A stretch of 64,000 nucleotides of DNA from Agromyces salentinus. GTDB taxonomy: Bacteria; Actinomycetota; Actinomycetes; Actinomycetales; Microbacteriaceae. The notes beneath the pieces were generated by a model, which saw nothing but the letters and a program-made list of their open reading frames with translations, searched no databases and was not told the origin of the DNA. The stretch lies in NCBI RefSeq assembly GCF_009749395.1, contig NZ_WBIR01000017.1, positions 1 through 64,000 on the forward strand, read 5' to 3'. Numbering within the stretch: position 1 is the stretch's first letter; each line of letters starts with the position of its first letter. Both the position numbers and the translations under genes were made by a program. Positions 59,498 through 64,000 of the stretch are shown one piece after another.

Positions 59498-60600
59498 TTC
59501 TCTGGATCCACGATGTGGGTTCGGGCGAAACCGAGGCGCTCGATGACCGGGCCGTCGTTGAAGCGGAACAGGTCGAACGGGCTTTCAGCCTCGATCGACC
59601 ACGGCACCCAGGATGGGACGACGGCAAGGTCACCGCGACGCATGGCGTGGCGGACCCCGTCGATCACGAAGACACCGGTTCCGTCGAAGACCTGCCATAC
59701 GGAGGAGCCCACCTCGTGCCGTACCTGGGTCTTCGTTCCTTCCCGAAGCCGGTGGAACTCGGCACGAAGTGTGGGCATGACGTCACCGCCCGTGGTCGGG
59801 TTCACATAGCGGATGGCGGCATGGCCCTGTTCGACGGTCGCCGGGTGGCCTTCGTCTTCGAGCTTGAGTTGCTCGGCGACCGCCCGATCGGTGTACTCCC
59901 ACCGGTAGGCGGCAATCGGGGAACTCACTCGCTCGTCGAGCCCCGAGAGCGGTCGCAGTCCGGGGTAGGCCCAGAGCCGCTCCGACCGCGAGATGTCGGG
60001 GCTTGCTTCGTCGGTCACGCGTTCCGTGCCGTACTCGAAGAAGCCGATGTCGATGTGGTCGGACAGCGGCACGTCGAGCCCGTCGATCCAGGCCATCGGC
60101 GCGTCGGTGTCGTTGTGGTGTCCGTGGAAATTCCATCCGGGAGTGAGGAGGAAGTCGCCGCGCCGCATCGCGACGGGATCGCCGTTGACGACGGTCCAGA
60201 CCCCTTCACCCTCCACGACGAATCGAAAGGCGTTTTGTGCATGACGATGCTCGGGCGCAGTTTCCCGCGGACCGAGATATTGGATCGCAGCCCAGATCGT
60301 CGGTGTCGCGTAAGGGGCCCCGCCGAGTCCCGGATTGGCAAGGGCGATCGCTCGGCGCTCTCCTCCGCGTCCGACGGGTACGAGTTCTCCCGATCGTGCA
60401 GCCAGCGGGTACAGGTCGTCCCAGCGCCACACGAACGGCACCGCGTCAGATCGGGGATGAAAGGTCAGCACCTCGGATGCCTGCGTCCACAAGGGTGCGA
60501 GATGGTGCGCCGCGAAATCGGCGTAGAGCTGCTCGAGCTCTGGCGTGGATTCGAGGTCCGCATTCTGCAGGTCTTCTGCGTCTGCCGTGTCAGAGCTCAC
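59494..60600 (-). CDS. Gentisate 1,2-dioxygenase
   Basis: A 368-residue bicupin dioxygenase. The N-terminal cupin carries the Fe(II) ligands in APEHRHAQNAFRFVVEGEGV (H-R-H) and 'FLLTPGWNFHGHHNDTDAPM'; the second cupin shows 'GSSVWQVFDGTGVFVIDGVR' without the full metal site, as usual. 'VVPSWVPWSIEAESPFDLFR' is also typical. It opens gentisate between the carboxyl and the adjacent hydroxyl to give maleylpyruvate. The GTG at 60600 starts inside the 3' end of the MBL gene. This enzyme defines the pathway. Confidence 0.9.
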   Translation of the reverse strand: MSSDTADAEDLQNADLESTPELEQLYADFAAHHLAPLWTQASEVLTFHPRSDAVPFVWRWDDLYPLAARSGELVPVGRGGERRAIALANPGLGGAPYATPTIWAAIQYLGPRETAPEHRHAQNAFRFVVEGEGVWTVVNGDPVAMRRGDFLLTPGWNFHGHHNDTDAPMAWIDGLDVPLSDHIDIGFFEYGTERVTDEASPDISRSERLWAYPGLRPLSGLDERVSSPIAAYRWEYTDRAVAEQLKLEDEGHPATVEQGHAAIRYVNPTTGGDVMPTLRAEFHRLREGTKTQVRHEVGSSVWQVFDGTGVFVIDGVRHAMRRGDLAVVPSWVPWSIEAESPFDLFRFNDGPVIERLGFARTHIVDPEK

Positions 60601-61225
60601 GGGCGACTCCTTCCTCGAGGACGACGAGTTCTGAGGGCACCAGTTTCCGGAGGAGGCCGTAGTGCAGCTGGCGGTGCACTTCTGCGAGACCTGCCTGATG
60701 GATCGGGACGATCACCCGCGGTGCGACGGCACGGGCGAAGTCGATAGCCTCGGACATCTTCATCCACGGGCCGCCGACCGGGAGCAAGAGGATGTCCACC
60801 TTTCGGGGCTCGGAATCGAAAGCGTCGCCGGGATGCCACACCTCTCTATCGAGCACGAACCCGGTATTGGCGATCGCGGGGAGCGCGGAGTGGATCTCTG
60901 CGTGGGTTCGTCCGGTCGGTTCGACGCGGACTCCGGCGACGTCGAATGCCGAGCCGTCAGAAACCAGGCGGTCGTCCCAACGACTTGGACCGGCGGCCGC
61001 GGCGGCTTCCGCGTTCGCGATCAGCACCGCCTTCTGGTTGGCGTCTCGCAGGGCGCCGAGGCGTGCGGCGTCGACGTGGTCGGGGTGTCCGTGCGTCACG
61101 GCGATGACGTCCAGGTCGACGAGTTCCTCGAATCCATGCGCGTATGTGCCGGGATCGAACAGCACCCTGGCTCCCGAGGCGGTTTCGGCGAGTACGGCGG
61201 CGTGACCGAAGTGGGTGAGCTTCAT
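60590..61225 (-). CDS. MBL-fold metal-dependent hydrolase (UPF0173-like)
   Basis: A 211-residue metallo-beta-lactamase-fold protein with THGHPDHVD (HxHxDH), 'GRTHAEIHSALPAIANTGFV' and 'WHPGDAF' metal motifs and a C-terminal 'VIVPIHQAGLAEVHRQLHYG'. Resembles the YtkL/UPF0173 group. It overlaps the gentisate dioxygenase start by 11 nt. It is not part of the standard gentisate pathway; it may hydrolyse a thioester or lactone intermediate. Confidence 0.8.
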   Translation of the reverse strand: MKLTHFGHAAVLAETASGARVLFDPGTYAHGFEELVDLDVIAVTHGHPDHVDAARLGALRDANQKAVLIANAEAAAAAGPSRWDDRLVSDGSAFDVAGVRVEPTGRTHAEIHSALPAIANTGFVLDREVWHPGDAFDSEPRKVDILLLPVGGPWMKMSEAIDFARAVAPRVIVPIHQAGLAEVHRQLHYGLLRKLVPSELVVLEEGVAREL

Positions 61226-61253
61226 GATCGGCTTCCTTGTTGGATTTCCCGGG

Positions 61254-61937
61254 TCAGAACCAGGTGCGAAATGTGAGGCGTGGCAGGGTTTCGTCCATGA
61301 TGTGGGTGCGGCCGCAGGCCCAACCGAGGAGGTCGCGAGGCTTGCCTACGATCACCGTCCTGTCGTCGTTTCGTTCCGCGACGACGACGTCTTGACCAGT
61401 TCTGGCGACCAGCCGAATGTCGCTCAGCTCGGTGGGCATGAGGATCGGAAGGAAGGAGACAGCGATCGCCGCGTCTGTATCGGCCACGTCCTCCCAAGGG
61501 CGTTCGAGATCCGCGTGGTGGATGAGCAGCTGGACGAGTCGCCGCGTCGGCAGCACGCGCAATGTCTGATCGAGCGAGGACCACCCCTGCACGCCGTGCA
61601 TCCCGGCGGCGAGTCGTTCCGAGGATTCGATGAAATCATCGATGAGGACGGCTCCAGGCCGAAGCCCGCCACGTTCGACGTCCCACCGCCGGTCGGCATC
61701 GTACTCGGGCAACGGCCGGCCAGTCGCGGCAAGCAGTTCGTCCGCCATGCGGTCGGCCTCACGCGAGAGATGGGTGAGCACGTGGCCACCGGTGACCTCG
61801 TCGAAGAGCGGCTCGCCTTGGAGGTCGAGTTCGAGGAACCCGCCGAGCAGACGCCGGAGAAGCGCAGCAGTCTCCCGGTCGACGGCTTCGATGATGGCAG
61901 GCTGATCGATGGGTACTCGGTCCAGTACGGGAGTCAT
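61254..61937 (-). CDS. Maleylpyruvate isomerase, mycothiol-dependent type
   Basis: A 227-residue MDMPI-family protein: 'GGHVLTHLSREADRMADELL' carries the first metal-ligand His, and 'RLVQLLIHHADLERPWEDVA' the second His region, in which the expected Glu four residues before the His appears to be Gln. C-terminal 'IVGKPRDLLGWACGRT' is also typical. It would isomerise maleylpyruvate to fumarylpyruvate with mycothiol as cofactor, the step between the dioxygenase and the FAH hydrolase. Start M at 61937 overlaps the aldolase stop (ATGA). Confidence 0.75.
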   Translation of the reverse strand: MTPVLDRVPIDQPAIIEAVDRETAALLRRLLGGFLELDLQGEPLFDEVTGGHVLTHLSREADRMADELLAATGRPLPEYDADRRWDVERGGLRPGAVLIDDFIESSERLAAGMHGVQGWSSLDQTLRVLPTRRLVQLLIHHADLERPWEDVADTDAAIAVSFLPILMPTELSDIRLVARTGQDVVVAERNDDRTVIVGKPRDLLGWACGRTHIMDETLPRLTFRTWF

Positions 61938-62635
61938 CGAGTACCCCCACTGCGGATCAGGTACCGGTACCCGGCCTCCAACTGAGCGCTGCTCCACACG
62001 TCAGCTCGCTTGCTCGCAGTCTCTTCGTCACTCGACCAGATCTTCGGCCCGCCGGCTGCAAGCGCGGCAAGCTCGGTGCGGCAGGCGCGTTCCAGGAGCA
62101 CCGAGTACATGACCGCCGATGCGATATCCCGTCCCACGGTCACGGCACCGTGGCTGGGAAGCAGGATCCCGTTCGACGTTCCGAGCGCCGCGGCGAGGGC
62201 AGCACCCAGGTTCGCCGTCGCGATCAACGAACCTGTGACCGCCGACAACCTCGGGAGCGGCGGATCCGTGAACGGAACTGCGTCATGAGAGAGGGGGTGA
62301 AGCGGCACGTCGAGTGAAGCGAACGCCGCGAAGGTTGCAGCATGCGTGTGAACGATGGCGTTGACGTCGGGCCGTGCCTGGTAGATCTGCGTGTGGATCG
62401 GGTATTCGAGGTGGCGGTTGCCGGTACCTTCGATGACCTCTCCCGACCATGAGACCAGGACCACGCGTTCGTGGTCGATCTCTTCGAAGCCGTACCCGGC
62501 AGGCTTCATCCATGCGCCCCGACCTTCGCTGTCGCGTACGGAGGGGTGCCCCCAGATCATGTCGCCGAGGCCTGCCGATGTGAGCGCAGCGCAGGCCGCG
62601 ACCACGTCATCGACCTGGCCGGCTGCCTCACTCAC
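61934..62635 (-). CDS. Class II aldolase/adducin-family protein
   Basis: A 233-residue protein of the fuculose-phosphate aldolase fold: 'TSAGLGDMIWGHPSVRDSEG', zinc ligands in NAIVHTHAATFAAFASLD and 'GILLPSHGAVTVGRDIASAV', and the third ligand near the C-terminus. Members include aldolases and, in aromatic catabolism, decarboxylases. Here it might decarboxylate an aromatic acid to a hydroxybenzoate, but the operon gives no proof. The GTG at 62635 overlaps the ferredoxin stop. Confidence 0.75.
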   Translation of the reverse strand: MSEAAGQVDDVVAACAALTSAGLGDMIWGHPSVRDSEGRGAWMKPAGYGFEEIDHERVVLVSWSGEVIEGTGNRHLEYPIHTQIYQARPDVNAIVHTHAATFAAFASLDVPLHPLSHDAVPFTDPPLPRLSAVTGSLIATANLGAALAAALGTSNGILLPSHGAVTVGRDIASAVMYSVLLERACRTELAALAAGGPKIWSSDEETASKRADVWSSAQLEAGYRYLIRSGGTR

Positions 62636-62966
62636 GAGCTGCCGCCCGATTCTTGACGAGCGGGGTGTCGACGCCGATCTTGCCGAGGCTCGACGCGCCG
62701 CCCGGACTTCCGATCGGCTCCGCCCGGCCCGGCAACGTGGTTTCGAAGAACACGATGTTGTCCTGTTGCCAGACCGGGTCGTGACCGTCGTTGGGTGAGG
62801 TGATCGCGGTGACCGGGCAGACCGTGAGGCAGGCACCGCAGTCGATGCACTCGACCGGATTGATGTAGCGCTTCTCTTCGCCTTCATAGATGCAGTCGAC
62901 GGGGCAGACGTCGACGCAGGATCCGTCCATCTCGTCGATGCAGCTTTGACCGATCACGTACGCCAC
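62628..62966 (-). CDS. fdxA: 7Fe-type ferredoxin
   Basis: A 112-residue ferredoxin with cysteines arranged as C9-C17-C21-C25 (SCIDEMDGSCVDVCPVDCIY) and C40-C43-C46-C50 (ECIDCGACLTVCPVTAIT), matching actinobacterial FdxA with one [3Fe-4S] and one [4Fe-4S] cluster. The ~50-residue C-terminal tail is variable. It follows the reductase gene with only 2 nt between, so the pair forms an electron-transfer chain, normally feeding a cytochrome P450 or another oxygenase. Confidence 0.85.
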   Translation of the reverse strand: MAYVIGQSCIDEMDGSCVDVCPVDCIYEGEEKRYINPVECIDCGACLTVCPVTAITSPNDGHDPVWQQDNIVFFETTLPGRAEPIGSPGGASSLGKIGVDTPLVKNRAAARE

Positions 62967-62968
62967 GA

Positions 62969-63970
62969 TCAGCCTCCGATTCCTGCGGTCGCCAGCCGGG
63001 GCAGCTCTGATGAATGTCCGGGGAAGAGGTCTTCATCCGGTCGCAGCACGACGGCGATGTTGTTGACTGCGGTCGCCGCTTCGCCGAAACCGACGACCAT
63101 CAGGCGAACCTTCCCCGGGTAGTCGGTGATGTCGCCGGCCGCATAGACACGCTGCCGTCCGGTCGACATGTCCGTGCCGACCTCGATCTGGCGGCCCTTG
63201 ATCGACAGCCCCCATTCCAAGAGTGGGCCGAGCGAGGCTATGTGACCGAGGGCTGGGATGATGACCGATGCCGGGACGGTCTCGGTCGTGTCCGTTCTGG
63301 CGTCTCTGACCACGACATGCGCCACGGAAGCATCGCCGCCGACCTCGAGGAGTTCCGCCTCGGTGATGATTCGGCAGCGGGAATTCCGGATCTGTTCGAC
63401 GGCGCGTTCGTGAGCGGTGAAACGCCCGCGTCGGTGGATCAGGGTGACCGATTTCGCCGTGTCCGCGAGCATGTTCGCCCAGTCCACGGCGCTGTCTCCA
63501 CCGCCGACAATGACGATGTCGTCCGCGACATACTCCTCCGCCGGGCCGACGACGCGGTGGATCCCTGCGCCGGCGTAGGTGTCTACCGCGGGGAGCGGCC
63601 GTGGCGTGAACCGTCCGATGCCGCCGGTGATCAGGATCGCGGCGCAGTGGATGGTGGCACCGCTCGTGGTGGTGGCGATGATGGATCCGTCATCCTGATC
63701 CTCGAGAGTGGTGCACTCCTCACCCAAGATGATGTGCGGGTGTGCACTTTGCGCTTGCTCGATGAGGCCGGCGATCAGGTCGCGTCCTCGCACGGCAGGC
63801 AGACCCGCGACGTCGTAGATGAGTTTCTCGGGGTAGAGGGCGGCAACCTGCCCGCCCAGATGGGTGAGGCTGTCGACGAGGACCACCTGGAGGTCGCGCA
63901 TGCCGGCGTAGTAGGTGGCGAAGAGCCCGGCCGGTCCGGCTCCGATGATCAGAAGGTCACACTGGATCAT
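62969..63970 (-). CDS. Ferredoxin-NADP reductase, thioredoxin-reductase-like type
   Basis: A 333-residue flavoprotein with FAD motif 'DLLIIGAGPAGLFATYYAGM', 'LGGQVAALYPEKLIYDVAGL' and NADP motif 'DIVIVGGGDSAVDWANMLAD', ending 'VYAAGDITDYPGKVRLMVVG'. The CxxC redox motif of thioredoxin reductases is missing, which identifies the YumC-type ferredoxin reductase. It passes electrons from NADPH to the ferredoxin encoded next. The operon probably begins further right, beyond the window; 63971-64000 shows only the upstream edge. Confidence 0.85.
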   Translation of the reverse strand: MIQCDLLIIGAGPAGLFATYYAGMRDLQVVLVDSLTHLGGQVAALYPEKLIYDVAGLPAVRGRDLIAGLIEQAQSAHPHIILGEECTTLEDQDDGSIIATTTSGATIHCAAILITGGIGRFTPRPLPAVDTYAGAGIHRVVGPAEEYVADDIVIVGGGDSAVDWANMLADTAKSVTLIHRRGRFTAHERAVEQIRNSRCRIITEAELLEVGGDASVAHVVVRDARTDTTETVPASVIIPALGHIASLGPLLEWGLSIKGRQIEVGTDMSTGRQRVYAAGDITDYPGKVRLMVVGFGEAATAVNNIAVVLRPDEDLFPGHSSELPRLATAGIGG

Positions 63971-64000
63971 GAGTCACGTCCAAAGCAGTCCGTCGGTCAG

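Overview
The window is high-G+C DNA with actinobacterial gene organisation, most likely from a member of the Microbacteriaceae. The evidence is a DUF7882 protein near the left edge (a family I know mainly from Microbacteriaceae), mycothiol-type maleylpyruvate isomerase homologues, a SigK/RskA pair, GGATGCCGC...GCGGCATCC hairpins as terminators, and many apparently leaderless genes with a TAnnnT box exactly 6 nt upstream of the start codon. Everything here was read by eye; no searches, alignments or folding calculations were run.

Layout. (1) 1-2.5 kb: the tail of an IS30-like transposase, a DUF7882 gene, a membrane protein and a short-chain dehydrogenase. (2) 2.5-13.2 kb: an accessory region of about 20 small genes, mostly single and in mixed orientation. 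They look less G+C-rich than their surroundings and include immunity-like proteins (Imm8-like, DUF4279-like, HEAT-like), lipoproteins, small membrane proteins, a GNAT acetyltransferase, an SRPBCC protein and a DUF2975/HTH pair. The genes are separated by copies of a short palindromic repeat centred on GGATCC, usually just past a stop codon. This repeat-punctuated single-gene array is the best candidate for an undescribed system. (3) 13.4-23.3 kb: chromosomal metabolism: a dehydrogenase/thiolase pair, a metzincin-like metalloprotease with C-terminal hexapeptide repeats, a long GAPDH, a Tat-exported phosphoesterase and a ThDP enzyme. (4) 24.1-30.9 kb: a homoprotocatechuate (3,4-dihydroxyphenylacetate) meta-cleavage operon (hpaH, hpaI, a FAH-RraA fusion, a GntR regulator, hpaE, hpaD) with a perfect GntR-type operator. 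(5) 30.9-37.9 kb: a DUF559 nuclease-like gene flanked by two copies of an 87-89 nt palindrome, then a lipoprotein, nicotinamidase, alpha/beta hydrolase, DacB and a Gfo/Idh/MocA oxidoreductase. (6) 37.9-41.9 kb: a SigK-RskA regulon-like block: a fasciclin protein diverging from DUF4397, sortase, sigma factor and anti-sigma factor, with two matching divergent promoters. (7) 42-50.5 kb: a galactoside uptake and hydrolysis operon (GH42, two ABC permeases, binding protein, GH36) with a divergent LacI regulator and two identical operators. (8) 50.5-55.4 kb: three overlapping genes (FAD oxidoreductase, SDR, SRPBCC), a DUF6766 membrane protein with a 29-residue partner, and a hydrolase ending at a terminator.

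(9) 55.4-64 kb: immediately after a 38-nt 3' piece of a tRNA gene (a typical integration scar), the content changes to a tightly overlapping gentisate/3-hydroxybenzoate catabolic operon: ferredoxin reductase, ferredoxin, class II aldolase, maleylpyruvate isomerase, MBL hydrolase, gentisate 1,2-dioxygenase, a second isomerase-like protein, a NodB-type deacetylase, an FAD hydroxylase and fumarylpyruvate hydrolase. The orientation of the tRNA piece predicts that the inserted element lies to its right and continues beyond the window. The operon is also still open at the right edge; the ferredoxin/reductase pair suggests that an oxygenase gene lies just outside.
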